Assembly: GCA_009760855.2 (NCBI GenBank)
Contig: WPIO01000013.1
Span: 894,001-958,000 of the forward strand
Origin: Cristatella mucedo
Taxonomy: Eukaryota > Bryozoa > Phylactolaemata > Cristatellidae
Length of the DNA: 64,000 nucleotides
Direction of reading: 5' to 3'
Shown: piece by piece, positions 31,301-43,720 of the stretch
How positions within the stretch are numbered: the stretch's first letter is position 1
Layout of the letters: every line of letters starts with the position of its first letter
The notes under the pieces: model-generated
The model's database searches: none
What the model was told of the DNA's origin: nothing
What the model saw: only the letters and a program-made list of their open reading frames with translations
Position numbers and translations under genes: made by a program

Positions 31301-34300
31301 CTACTAAACGGCACCTACCCAAGAGTGCGTGAGACTTCAGCGAAATACCGCCCTCGGTAGGAGGGTGGCGGTTGGGGCTGCAGTATAGCTAGTGTACAGC
31401 GGCAAGTGTGAAATTCCGGTGCGAGAGCCCCCTTACTGCACGACTTAACTTGACTGCAGCCTGAAATAGAATGGCAGCTCGGCTCGGGCGAACGTTGGCT
31501 CGTTTAAGCGCGACCTCGCGAGTGCGAGAAAAGCCACGCGGCGACGGCTCTCGGAAATGAACCGGTTGTCGTACTCGGACCCGCTCCAGCCAACCGGCCC
31601 CTCCTCGCCTCAGCAACTCGGCACTTCCAATCATGGCCTAAAGGCAAACCCAAAGTGAAACAACCGGTATTATCGAGCCCGGGGTGCGAGAAATCACCGC
31701 CCCCTCGCGCCACGAGGGCAACACAACAGGTCGTTGCAGTCAGTCTCCCGCTGCGAGTGCTCGAGCGCCAGCTCTGCCGCACGGGCCACCCTCGATATTA
31801 ATCCGAAATCACAAAAGCCGCGTGGACGCACCGTCGGCGTCCGGAGTTGTTTATAAGAAAACAGGGGCGATTTCGTCAATGATAAAAGGGCTGGCGACAA
31901 TGTCAGAAGCGCTTGCATCGCGAATCATTGTCCATAATGAATTGCGTGTTTTCACCGATTAATTAGCTGGCGCCATTACCCCAACGGTAGTCTGCAAGCG
32001 CACTGATGAATCGCCCGTGCGGCGATGAACAATTAGCCCAAAACACCGCCATTGTCTCGAAAGAAATCGCGTTGCATAAAATAATCCTTCCCAATCAATA
32101 TAATCCATGCTGCACTAAATCCAACGCATTCAGCAACATGGCTTCCAGCTGCACCCGCACTACGCCGCCGCCGTTCCCGTCAGCACCGCTGTGGGCAGCC
32201 GGTGCTGACGGTCGAGCTACCGCTGCACGGGTCCGAGCCGCCACCGAACGACTGGCAACTTCAGCCGACCCGTCGAAGGGCAACTGCCGCCACCAGCGGC
32301 GAAGGCCACGGCTCGGCCGGCGCCGGAAGTCGCGACCGCCCGATCGGCAACCGCTGGCGGAATAAAAAAAAAAAGCATACGCCAGGCGCAAAACGCGAAA
32401 GGCTCTGGGTTTCTTCAACCACGGCAGCAGCCGGCTAACCCGGCGAGTGCGGCTGACAGTTGGCGGCGACGGATCGCTGGCGGCGCCGGGGGTGGGGTGG
32501 GGGCTGGAAGGCCCCTTCCTACCAACGGAGGCTAGGCGTAGAGCTCGCTCGGACGGCAGACGCAGCCTCTCCTATCCGCTCGCATAACCCGGCATCCGTC
32601 GGAAGCGGGTGAGCCCGTGTCGTAGCGCCCGCTTACCACCCCCTTACCCAACCCACAGCTGCGCCCCACAGCCGTGGCGCCCTCGCGCAGAGAGGATCGC
32701 TACGCGTGCGGGGGGGGGGGGCCCAGCGCGGCGCCGGCGCTTTCCGAACGGGGCCCGCGGCGGCGGCGGCGGCGATGGACGGGATCTAGCGTTCGCCTCG
32801 CCGCGCGCGAGTCGCATCAGGGCAGCGCAGGGCGCTCCCGAGTCGCGTCGGGGCAGCCGGCCGGTGCAGCGCGACATCGCTTAACCTCGCGCGCCAGCCG
32901 GCGTCGCTCGCTGCGAGCCGCCGCCGAGCGCTCGAAAGACGATACGCCGCCTCCAGAACACAATGGCTCTGCGGGGCGAGCGAGCGAGCGCGCTCGACAA
33001 TGCGCGGCCGCGGCTTCTAGCGTAGCCGCCGCCGCCGCCGCTTCCTTTCCGGCGTGCGCTCGTTCGAGCGCTCTCGCGCGAAACGTTGGGCCGCCGTTAC
33101 CTCTTGGGGGGAGAGCGAGAGCGTCGACCGACGGCACTGACAGGCGGAGAAGCGGCTATTGCGTCGCAGACGGGCTGCGACGCACTGGTGCCGCTCCGAC
33201 CCCCACCCAACCGCCGCCGCCGCCGCCGCCACCAACCCGCGGCGACCGACCGCACGGCTCGCAGCTGCGCCCAGCGGCGCACATATGTTGGGATTTTTCG
33301 CGCGCGCGCGCGTGCGCCAAGAGATGGCAGCGCTGGGATGACGACCACCGACCGACCACCTGTAGGCGGGCCTCCATTAGCGCGCCGCGTCCCTCCGGGT
33401 AGCCATTTGTAAACAAACACCGCCAGTCCGACACTTACCTCGGGACGTTGGCCGAGGACATTAGCGCAAGTCCTACTCACTCAGTCATGACAACCTCGTG
33501 GAAATGACTCGGCTCTAATGCGGAGGTCTCTGCTCACGACCGCGGCGACGTCGCGAAACGCAGTAGTAGCCACGGGTCGCCGTTATCGCCAGGAGTCCCA
33601 GGGCAACGCCCCGCGAAAGACCATCCAATCAGCGAGCAGGACCGCGGAAGTGGGCCAGGAGCGCCCCTCCCCCTTAGCTGTGTGATGCGGTCCGGTCTCG
33701 CGCCATGCAATGTTATGTACCTACCTGCCTCCCTCCGTATGTAGCGCATTGTTATTAAATTAGTTTTCATTTGAAGGCGGAACCAGCTTCACTCTACCGT
33801 GAGCAGCGTCGAGTACTTCCCGCTCCTGGACAGGGCTATCGAACCCCGTTCTGGCAGGCCCTGGTGCGGACGCTGCAGGCGCGGCGCGACGTCAGGTCAA
33901 GGACGCGACCGCGTAGCATGAGCGCATGGTTGCGCTGCGCACTCCAAAGGCGCTAGCCGCTGCGAGTCGGCATCGGCGTTCGCTCGTCGAGGTAACTGAA
34001 GGTGTCTCTTAACTCCGGTTCCAGCAAGCTGCTCGAGCCCGTGCAGATAGCGAGTCTCAGTTGACGCGGCGACTCAACGACGCTATGTGATGCAGCCTGC
34101 GGCCGCGCCGAGTCCGCGCGGGCGCGTGCGCGCTGCGATTTCGACCGGGGTGGCGGCGATGCTGCACCTCTGAAAAGTAGGAGCTTTAAATTCCCGAAAG
34201 TGAGTAGGGGCTTTAAATACCCGAAAAGACCATGCGCTCAAATCGACGTTACGAGAGCGGCCGCCGCTTGGAGAGAGTAGTTGGGCCGTCGGTCGGCGTC

Positions 34301-34400
34301 GATAAATCGGCGTTAATTCTGCTGAACGACTCGTTTTCCTTACGAAGGACTTGCCGCGGAAGCTGTAGGTCGATCAGTGGACATGCACAAGCATGCCCTC
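31300..34400. promoter_or_regulatory. CpG-rich island, possible GLIS promoter region
   Basis: The sequence is GC-rich and dense in CpG, in contrast to the AT-rich flanks, with GCC/CGG runs near 32757 and 33020. On the minus strand a strong donor (CCCGAG|GTAAGTG, exon end at 33438) follows ATG TCC TCG GCC. That short frame cannot join GLIS exon 1 in frame, so it would be at most a non-coding or uORF-containing first exon. The link to GLIS is inferred from position and orientation only. Confidence 0.35.
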
Positions 34401-34677
34401 CCTGACCGACGTGAGTGACACGCCGGCGCGCAACGGCTTCCTGGATACTGTGGCTGCTGGCTTGCTGCCGCGCCGTCTCTATTCTCTTTGCTTGAGGACT
34501 GCCGGCGGCACGTTATGTACCTTCAATCTGTGGACTGTAAGTTTCTGGAGTCACTTTATCGGCTCTTTGGCGCTAGCGAGTTTTTATATCTCCTTCCTGC
34601 AGCTGAATCTGGAACACGATTTTTTAGGCTACCTACAGGCAGCGTGTGCTACTTACGCCCAAATGCTCCTTCCGACC

Positions 34678-34855
34678 CCACCTGTGCTCTTCCGCATGAC
34701 CTTCCGTTCCCCACCTGTGCTCTTCCGCATGACTTTCCGTCCCCCACCTGTGCTCTTCCGCATGACTTTCCGCCCCCACCTGTGCTCTTCCGTATGACCT
34801 TCCGCCCCCACCTGTGCTCTTCCGCCTGACCTTCCGTCCCCACCTCTGCTCTTCA
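34678..34855. repeat. 32-33-bp tandem repeat, six copies
   Basis: Units beginning CCTGTGCTCTTCCGCATGAC start at 34681, 34714, 34747, 34779, 34811 and, decayed, 34843. The first spacings are 33 and the later ones 32, so reading frames shift along the array and its ORFs are not credible genes. Confidence 0.9.
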
Positions 34856-35084
34856 CTCGTTTTTCTGCTTGGTACTACGAAGAGCTGCTACGCTAGCTAC
34901 CGATCGTGCATCGACAGTCACTTGGGCATCGAGCTCTTGGAAACTCTGCCTCGCCGCAGCCATTTACTCATATCGGTTAAGCAGGAGTCGCGTTAGGATA
35001 TCTATATATTTTATATATTTATTTATTTAAACATAATAGCGTGTACCCGTTCATAAAAATTCAAGGAAACTCCAACTTTGCATT

Positions 35085-36145
35085 GGAAGGCCCGTGGAAT
35101 AGGATGTCACTTTTATGCCGACGATAATCAGCTGCATTTGTCATACAAACCGTCGTAGTCTGCTGCAGCAACTGATAAACTGAATGCTTGCCTTGCCGAC
35201 ATTCGATCATTGATGTCGGAAAAACTTCTTGAAACTAAATGACGATAAAACCGAGCTGCTGCTCATGGAACACCCTAAGCGTGTGGCTGGATTAAAAGGC
35301 TTTGCTCTTCTTATAGGCGATGCTGTTGTGCGACCATCACCACGTGCTCGAAATTTAGGTGTCGTTTTCGATAGCTGCCTCAAAAGACTGCTTCTACAGC
35401 TAGCCATCACGTCCGATCCCTATCCAAGATTAGGAGCTGTCTTCCACAGTGGCTTGCAAAAATTTAACTAGCTCCTTAGTTCTGTCTCGGCTTTATTACT
35501 GTAACTCCCTTTTGGCTGGGCTACCAAAGAAAGCAACTAGGCCACTGCAGCTGACTATGAATATGGCTGCAAGGCTAGTCTTCAAGTCCCAGGGGTTTGA
35601 CCACGTGTCTCCTTTTCTATAAGAGCTAGGATGGACACCGGTTGAGCAACGGATACAGAGCAAATTTCTTACGCTGGCCCACAAGGCCTACCACGGCTTG
35701 GCTCCTTCGTACCTAGCTGAACTGCTGCATCATTTTCAGCCTCCCCGTGCCCTTAGGTCCTGTACGGACAATAAATTAGCTGTTCCATTCCTCCGCTTAA
35801 AGACCGCTGGCGACAGAAGCGTTAGCTCTGCAGGTTCAAGACTGTGTGAAACTCGCTTCCACAATTCTTACGCAACGACGACTACTCTCCTGCTGCCGAC
35901 AATAGCTCATCCTTTTCAGCGGTCTTGAGCTGCTACTTCCATGCTATTCACTACTTTAACTTCTCTCCTGACTCTGCTATGCTTCCCACTTTCTCTTTTT
36001 TGCGTGAGACGAAGTCTGTTGGCTACCGAATGCGTACCGAAAGCCGCTTATGCTGCGAGTGCGCTATACAAAACTCTCCTGCGTAACGCCCACATAGTCT
36101 TTTATGGTTTTGTGGAGTTACAGCGGAGATACACACATTTACGTA
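35085..36145 (+). mobile_element. L2-like LINE family B with YADD region
   Basis: The frame at about 35104 reads CHFYADDNQLHLSYK, the catalytic box of a non-LTR reverse transcriptase, then KLNDDKTELLLMEHPKRV and further C-terminal blocks (APSYLAELLHHFQPPRALRS). It ends with the family B 3' UTR. Several frameshifts make it inactive. Confidence 0.85.
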
Positions 36146-37480
36146 AGGCGAGCTTCATTGTTCGCTGGCGTAGCTCGTGAGCCAGCCGGGCAATCTTTCA
36201 GTTCTTTCTTAAAGTAGCAAAAATACTTAAAAAGGAAATGAAAACTAAGATGTTTGAAATAATTTTTTTAATTTCTTTATCTAACGAAATAGAGCCTAAT
36301 TTGCATTTAGCTGTCATGAACTGTAAATGTCAGCTATGAGGATGCATCTCAGCGTTCGCAAATTGTGCGAGCTCGCTTTCCGTTAGTCCGCGCCGGCTAA
36401 AGAAACATTGTGGCTTTTGTTTGAGAGACGTATGGACTAAGGTATATCGAAAATTATATACTTTGATAGCGAGTACGTAAAATTCATTTGTTATGCTCAT
36501 GTACATATGTTTTTATGTACAGCCCTTTATTGTATCAAATCTGTGAATGTATACATACGTGTATAACTGTATACATACAGGCATATACCCAGTGTATACG
36601 TTGTCACAGAGAATCTTTGCCAAACGGGAGGAACCTGCATCGCGGAACGTTGCTACGAAGCGATTACTAGTTATCGGAGCCGTACGGCAGTGAGTCTTTC
36701 AAAGGAGAAAGCAGTAGTACCTCAACGAGCGGCCGCCGCGAGGCGTTTAAGCGTCGCCGCCGAGAGCTCACCCGCAGTCGGAACGCCGCAGGTTGGTGAG
36801 ATAAAGGGGCGATAACTTCGCCGTGAAAATGGAGCGCTTCGAAGGTGGCCGCGACCAGGAAGTTAATCACCGTAGTAGACGTACCGCGTGTTCGGTTTCG
36901 GGAAGCCGCTAGGGTTCTGGTGCTGAACACGGCCGGGGAAGTCCGGGGCGTCTGCTAAGAGGGAACAGGTCCTTTAGAGCAGAAGGTTTAATGATTTCAA
37001 GCCACAGCTACCCAGGCAGAAAGCGCTGCTTGCCCAGCGGTGCGGAGAAGACAAACTAAAGCCCAGAGCGAGCTATTGACTGACCATGCGTGGCCCGCCC
37101 TTAAGTTGCCTCCCCTGCTCAGATCGGCGAAGCGAAGGCGCTGCCGACTGCGCAGCTCCCATCCCCGTTTTGACGCTGGATCGCAGCAGCAGTCCCGCTC
37201 GCTCGGCTCTCAGCGCAGACAGAGGAGGAGGCGCCGCCGCTTCTGCACTCTCGTGCCAAGAAGAAGGCGTAGACGCATCCACTCAGCAGTCGACGAGACT
37301 CGAACTCGGGCTCTCGCGTGCGGCGATAGATTCAAACTAACGACCGGTAGTAGACAGTAGTCCGAAGATGGATTCAAAGATAAGCTTTGTATTCCCTTTT
37401 TAGAACTAAATGATATCAAACCAAGAGTCTCGCAACTCTGTGCAGTGGTTTGGTGCATTTTTGCCGTGCATAGTACTGAC
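36146..37480. other. Intergenic, GC-rich from about 36.66 to 37.34 kb, no gene supported
   Basis: The AT-rich first part contains ACATAC-type runs near 36550. The second part is CpG-rich. Open frames up to about 106 codons lack domains and are typical of GC-rich sequence. Confidence 0.4.
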
Positions 37481-37484
37481 CCAG

Positions 37485-38032
37485 TTGATAATAATAATAA
37501 TAATAATAATAATTCACTTGATAAAGCGCCCTCAGAGAACTCAATCTCTCTCTAGGCGCTTTACATTTGCTGTAAAGTGAAATGCAATTGAATGGTAAGT
37601 AAAATCATGCTTGAAAAACAAACGAGATGAATAATATGGTTAGGGGTGACATGCACAGGGTCAGCATGCAAATGTGGTTAGTGGCAGCATGCACGGTGTC
37701 AGCACGCATAAGCACATCAAAGACGAATCACAGGGACCCACTAAATGCTGTCCTAAATAGGTGTGTTTTTAGGTTCCTTTTAAATGTGGTCAGGTCAGGG
37801 GATGTTTTGACGCAGTTCGGGAGGGAGTTCCAGGCTTTGGGAGCATATGAACTAAATGCACGGTCTCCAAAGGATTTAAGGTTTGTATGAGGTATTTCTA
37901 GACTGTTGGATTCCGAGAAGCGGGTGGTACGATGCTTGGCCTGATGGGGTAGTATATCTGACAGATAGGCTGGAGCCATAGAATGAAGGGACCTAAAAGT
38001 GAGCGACAAAACCTTGAAGTCAATCCGATCGT
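37485..38032 (-). mobile_element. L2-like family A, 5'-truncated
   Basis: (AAT)n and the inverted 3' UTR are followed by an open coding remnant ending SLPNCVKTSPDLTTFKRNLK with FGDRAFSSYAPKAWN. The copy stops abruptly inside the sense sequence CGGATTGACTTCAAGG, the same point as the copy ending at 46828. Confidence 0.85.
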
Positions 38033-38249
38033 GAAAGATAGCAACATTCGATTTCCTGCCAGTGAAAAAAGGTGATCTTGACTCTTCTGAAAGGCCAACA
38101 GGACAGCTGCAGTTACATCGAATAGCCTACGCTACTCACGATGCTTGCGCCAACTTACATACCGATCGTTCTATTGGTCCACGAGAATGATCGATAAAGG
38201 TGCTTTGATGGAGATATATCGCATGGGGTAGCGACGCAACTCCCAACGC

Positions 38250-39030
38250 ATCGGGTTTTGCGCCTTAGCCTTAGACGGAGGGACGGACTTCAACCGACTC
38301 AAGGTCGACCGGGGACGGCGGCCCGCAAGCTGCCGCCGTGCAACGACGCCTTCGCGGCTGACGACGGTCGGCTATATAATTCTTGTCTGGGTGAGGAAAA
38401 ACTTGGAATTGCGGGCTAGGGAATTTTAGGGGAGAAAGCTCCGTCGAACCCGATTTAGTTTCGCGTTCGTGCGCTGTTCGCGCGTGCAGATCGCCGCGCA
38501 CGTGCCGATCTCGGCAGCGGCAGCCTGCGGTCGTTCGAAGGTTGCGCCCGAGCATTAGCCGAGCCATAGCGGCTCTGTTCGCTGTATCGGTCTGCTAGCG
38601 ACGGGTGGGCCGACGATGAAGCCTAGCGCTCTCGCACGGAGGCTTCGCGAATCGCAGCCAATCCGGCTTACTCTCGTCCCCCCCCCCGCCCCGCCCCCTC
38701 ATCCCAGATACAGAACAGCACGTACGTTACCAACAACCGCGTGCCCATCGCGCCGCGAACCGCCGCCGCTTGAGACGTTGACGACCCGCCTAACCGTGCA
38801 TTTCTCCGCGACCGCATCATGAGCCGGGCATCTGCACATCTGTAGAGCGAGCGTAACTAGCAATCGCGCGGGCGACACTTATACGACATGGGGGCCGGGC
38901 CGGCGGCGGCTGTATCCCGAGAGAGCTACGTATACGCCCACCGCCGTACGTACGCGCTCGCCGCCGCGGCCGCTGGCTCGTTTACATCGGCGAGCCCATT
39001 TGCCGGCTAGCCAAGCCGGCGCCCCGGTGA

Positions 39031-39063
<33 letters not shown>

Positions 39064-39425
39064 CGGCGAAGATTGGGGTCGAATAGCGCAATTATTTCAC
39101 GAGTCATTATCGCTGGCTTGCTGCACGGTCGTTCGCTCGCCGAAACGCGGCGGCTGCCGCCTCGGGAAGTGCTCGAGGTCACGACAGCTAAAGGGCTAGT
39201 TATGGAGCAGCTGCTTCGACTGAGCGATTCCTACTTTTCAGCGTCGGCCCTCCGACTAGTGTCGCAGCTCGGCTGCCTCTGCCTCAGCGTCGAAACCGCT
39301 AATGCTCCGCGCCGGTCCGTTGTTGGAATCCATCCAATCGAACTGACGCAGCAGCTGCCGGTTCTGCTTCGCTGCTGCGGCCGCTAGCGATGAGGATGCC
39401 GCCTCCGCTTGTGCTGCGGCCGACG
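38250..39425. promoter_or_regulatory. CpG-rich block, no gene assigned
   Basis: High GC and CpG, with a (CGG)n run near 39033-39055. It could be a promoter island or simply an isochore-like patch. I see no coding exon with splice support. Confidence 0.3.
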
Positions 39426-39426
39426 A

Positions 39427-39750
39427 GGATGGCACACTGGGTAAGGCGGTTGCTTTCACGACCTCGGGACCGAGGTCGTGGGTTCGATTCCTGCGGTGGG
39501 CGATCCTTTATCGCCACTGCAAGCGGTGATGATAGCCGTGAAGGCTCTTCTGTCGCTATACAAAAAGAGGCTGTTTAATCAGCTAAGATTTATTTATTTA
39601 TTTATCATTATCTCCCGAGGTCTTGGGTTCGATTCCTGAGGTGGGCGATTCTGTATCGCCACTGCAAGCGGTGGTGATAGCCGTAAAGGCTCTTCTGTCG
39701 CTATACGAAAAGAGGCTGTTTAATCAGCTAAGATTTATTTATTTATGGTG
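39427..39750 (+). mobile_element. SINE family A, full copy followed by a headless second copy
   Basis: The first copy has A-box TGGCACACTGGGTAAGG, B-box GGGTTCGATTCC, the full body and a (TTTA)n tail. The second starts inside the B-box region (GGTCTTGGGTTCGATTCC) and repeats the body and tail. A 24-base near-perfect inverted repeat (39457-39480) precedes the first B box. Confidence 0.9.
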
Positions 39751-39987
39751 ATGATGACGATAACGTCCCTCCCCCTCACCGATGCTGAGCTGCTGCTCCC
39801 GTCTGTATCCGACAGTTGCTGCTGTTTGAGCAGCGATAGAGTTGCTACTTCATCGATCGTCATTTGATCCTAGTTGAGATCCCAGGCCAAGAGTACATAA
39901 AGCCTCTAGGCTGAGCAGCTGCTGAGCAGGCGCACTAACCTGCAGGGCGGATGCTTTGTGTGCAACTGTAAACGCCTCCTAACACCG

Positions 39988-39992
39988 ATATA

Positions 39993-40032
<40 letters not shown>

Positions 40033-40071
40033 TATGCATATATAATACACATATATGCATATATATCTAAC

Positions 40072-40105
<34 letters not shown>
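39988..40105. repeat. (TA)n microsatellite
   Basis: TA runs with GCATA interruptions. TA-rich sequence reappears after the adjacent LINE (about 40765-40815). Confidence 0.85.
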
Positions 40106-40770
40106 AGCATGTGCGATCATGCGATTGCAGCTAGTGCAAAACTCTGCAGCTAGGCTTGTCTGTCGCGAGCGTCGCAGTTGCCACATTACTCCACTTCTCG
40201 CCGACCTGCACTGGCTACCAGTCAAGCAATGGATTGACTTCAAGGTTTTGTCGCTCACTTTTAGGTCCCTTTATTCTACGGCTCCAGCCTATCTCTTAGA
40301 TATACTACCCCATCAGGCCAAGCATCGTACCACCCACTTTTCGGAATCCAACAGTCTACAAATACCTCGTACAAACATCAAATCCTCTGGGGACCATTCA
40401 TTTAGTTCGTATGCTCCCAAAGCCTGGAACTCCCTCCCGGCCTGCGTCAGAACATCCCCTGACCTGACCACATTTAAAAGGAACTTAAAAGACACCTATT
40501 TAGGGCAGCATTTAGTTGGTCGATGTGATTCGCTCTTAGTGTGCTTATGCGTGCTGACACCGTGCATGCTGCCACTAACCACATTTGCGTGCTGACCCTG
40601 TGCATGTCACCCCTAACCATATTATTCATCTTGTTTGTTTTTTTAAGCATGATTTTGGTTACCATGCAATTTCATTTCCCTTTGCAGCAAATTTAAAGCA
40701 CCTAGAAAGAGATTAAGTTCTCTGAGGGAGCTTTATCAAGTGCAATATTATTATTATTATTATTATATAT
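40106..40770 (+). mobile_element. L2-like family A, inserted in TA-rich DNA
   Basis: An open remnant of 158 codons from [20 protein letters not shown] to the FKRNLKD region, followed by the family A 3' UTR and a (TTA)n tail. The coding part is well preserved, with few changes relative to the copy at 3466-4030. Confidence 0.88.
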
Positions 40771-42220
40771 ATGCTTATACATATGCATATATATATTTTT
40801 TTTTTATATATGTGCGAGAGGAAGAAAGGCTCTTTTTGTCTGCTTACGCTTACAATCGCGCTTCTGGTGACACTCGCTACATCGCTACAATAGCTCTGAG
40901 CGTGCGCGACATCTCGACCTGCAATGTAACGAAGCGGCAGCAGCGTCTTCAGGCATACAAAAATGTTCGCGGAGCTTATTGCGTTGCCCAATTTCCGTGA
41001 CCAACGATGGCAGAGGCAAATCAAATCAATAATGCAACTTCGTCAGTCTTACGCCCGTCGGCCATTGCCGAAGGAGAGAACGCGACCTGGCAGCCGCGCT
41101 AGTAGCGCTGTTACGGTAACGTGCGCGCGGCTTCCACGTCCGGTCAGAATAAGGCCGCAAAGACAGCTCTAGTAGAGATGCTAGTCTCAGCCGACGCGCG
41201 ACGAACGTTGGCAACGCCTGAACATTGTATGATGCTGCACCGATGCACGCATGTAAGCCGGTTGGTGAAGGAACACGGAAGCGACGATGAGCGCTCTTAA
41301 CTCTTAACACATCAAGCCCACAATCAAAATGTAGACACTTCTATTTTATAGCAGCTGACGGTTACAGGCGTTCGACCGCGGCAACGACGTACACCAACAG
41401 CTCTGTGGCCATGAGCTCAAACCAGCTCCAATGCCAACGCCGAGTCTGAGATCCCACCTTCAGCCTATCTCGGGGTACCCGCTTTTTATACGGCTTCTTC
41501 CGGCCATAAGCTAGCGTACAATCGCATAACCACGAAAATTGATTATCCGCCATAATCCGGCCGGTTCGGCTGGCGCTGCCGTTGCAGCGGCGCTGTACGT
41601 TCTGTTGCTGACCGTTTGCTTCGCAATAGGCACCGGTTTTTTCATTAACCTTTGCGCCCGAACAGAATGAAGGTACTCGCTTGCACGGCGCTCACTAGCG
41701 ATTGAGTCTCGATCGGCCGGCGATTGTCAAGCGCACAGCGAGAATGCGGCCCCGGTCGGCTGTACAGACGCGGCGGCTGCGGCAGCGCTTGGGCCTCGTA
41801 GCGCAGCCGCCGCGCAGCTCAGCGCCTGCTGTTGGCCGATCGCGTCGCTGACTGGGCTTCGGCAGCGGTCGGTGCGCGCGAAAAAAAGGCTTCTGCCTAA
41901 TCGGCGGTAAATGCTATCCCGCTCGTCTCTCACCTCCTCGAGACAAGATCGAGCGAGAAGAGAAGCGCTGCCACTTTTGATCGGGCGAGCGCTTCATGCG
42001 TGCAGAAAAATCTCTGCCGCTTCTCTCGCCGCTTCTGCGCTCCTACGCCGTCAAAAGCGATCGCGCTCCAGCGACCCAGGAATGCGACCTGGGGCGGCGA
42101 GTGCAAAATCGATCGGCGGACGCTCGCATTCTCCTCTGGGCGGACAGCGGGCTCGCTCCTCGGCGCCGGCCGCCTGGAAATCGCCGCTTCGGACGGCGGC
42201 CTCGCCGCGTAGCGAACTCG

Positions 42221-42255
<35 letters not shown>

Positions 42256-42544
42256 CTCTGCGTGCAGAAATCGCTCCTGGCCTTCGCGCCCTCGGAAACT
42301 CGAGCTTCTAACCCGGCCGTCGACTGTGCGTGTACGAAGGAGCGGCTCATATGAATATTTTTCTAATCCGATGCTTTAGGTGGCTCATGAGGGTGGCGGT
42401 GGCAAGAGGTGTCGAGGAGGCTCGAGCCACCGCGCCTCTTTCGTAGTTGGGCATCGGCCAGAGCTCGAGCGGACGACAAAAAAGCGAGGCTCGAGCAGAC
42501 GACCCAAGTGAGGCTCGGGCAAGCTACCGCTTTACTTTCGCTCT

Positions 42545-42715
42545 AAAAAAAGGTTTAGTTGATTCAACTGCCTCATTTCAACAGCGACAGAAGAGCCTTG
42601 ACGGCTACCACCACTGCATGCAGTCGACAATAAAGGGTCGCCCGTGGCGGTATTCGAACCCGCGACCTCGTGAGTAAAGAGCGAAATTCTTACCTCCTGG
42701 GCTATCATGGCCCCC
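42545..42715 (-). mobile_element. SINE family A
   Basis: Inverted family A: GTTGATTCAACTGCCTCATT, CGACAGAAGAGCCTTGACGG and GGTATTCGAACCCGCGACC (B box), then a CTCCTGGGCTATCATGGC A-box region. Confidence 0.85.
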
Positions 42716-43589
42716 GAAGCGCGAGCGCTGAGCCATGCCTTGGCCAGTGGAGGGGGGGGCAAATGGAGGCTGCGGCCTCGCTTCAAGCCCAGCGGCACTC
42801 TGCAGAAGGGGCGCCTCACTCCGTCAGCCCACGCCTTGCAATTAACGGTCGCGGCATCGGGCAACGAGGTCAACGTTCAGCTTTCACCTTTGACGAATCT
42901 CCGGCGCATCTGCCGCCGGTGAGGACGCTCGCCCGGCCGCCGAGAGCGGCTACGGCTGGCGGTACGAGAGCGGCGGGCACAGCTGTCTAGGTGAGGAGGA
43001 CGAGAGAGCCTTCTAGCGCTCGCACACGCGTCGGCGATTGCGAGTGGCAGGTCGGTAGCTGCGGGTCATGACGCGCGTTACGCGCGCGCCTTCGTGCCAG
43101 CAATTTGTCGGCCGCGCTGCCGCCTCCCTCCGGCTTCGGTCGGTTGGTCAGCAGGTGCTCGCTCGAGCCGTCGGCGTCCCAGGTGGGTGGCTGGATGGAT
43201 GGTTGCGCGGCCGGCGGGCCGGCGACATCGAGTCCGACGGCCGCGCGAAAGCCTGGAAACGGCGGCAACTTAGCAACGTTGCCCTGACACCGCGGTAATC
43301 GGATCGCGCGGGAAGGACGCGCGCTGCTAGGACACCCCCGGAGGTAGCGCGGGCAGCTGCTGGAAAGGTCGCGCCGCTGCGCGCTTGTTGCTACGTCGGC
43401 CTATTTAGGACGCCGGTAATCAGCTTCTCCTGTCGATTAACGAGACGCTTTCGTCTGCCAAGGTAAGACGGCTGCGGAGAAGTAACGAAGCCAAAATATG
43501 ACTGAGTGTGACGCTCTGCGTAATAGCAGGAGATGCAGAATAATCGCAGGATAAATAAGTAGTGAACAACAAGGGCTAGCTTATAAAAG

Positions 43590-43720
43590 CTAATTAAAAT
43601 TAGCCAGCTAATTCAGCAGCCTCGTCTGTACAGAGGCAGGCAGAAGTGCCTTAGCAGCTGCCGCGCCGCTTGCTGTGGGCAATAAAAGATCGCCCGCTGC
43701 TCGACTGGAACCCACGACCC
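43590..43720 (-). mobile_element. SINE family A
   Basis: CCAGCTAATTCAGCAGCCTC, GCAGCTGCCGCGCCGCTTGC and GACTGGAACCCACGACCCGG match the inverted body and B-box region. The head is missing or degraded. Confidence 0.75.

Noticed and set aside
34393-34829. Open frames of 113-134 codons across the 33-bp repeat
   Set aside because: Composition is set by the tandem repeat, the period is not constant modulo three, and there is no recognised domain or splice site.
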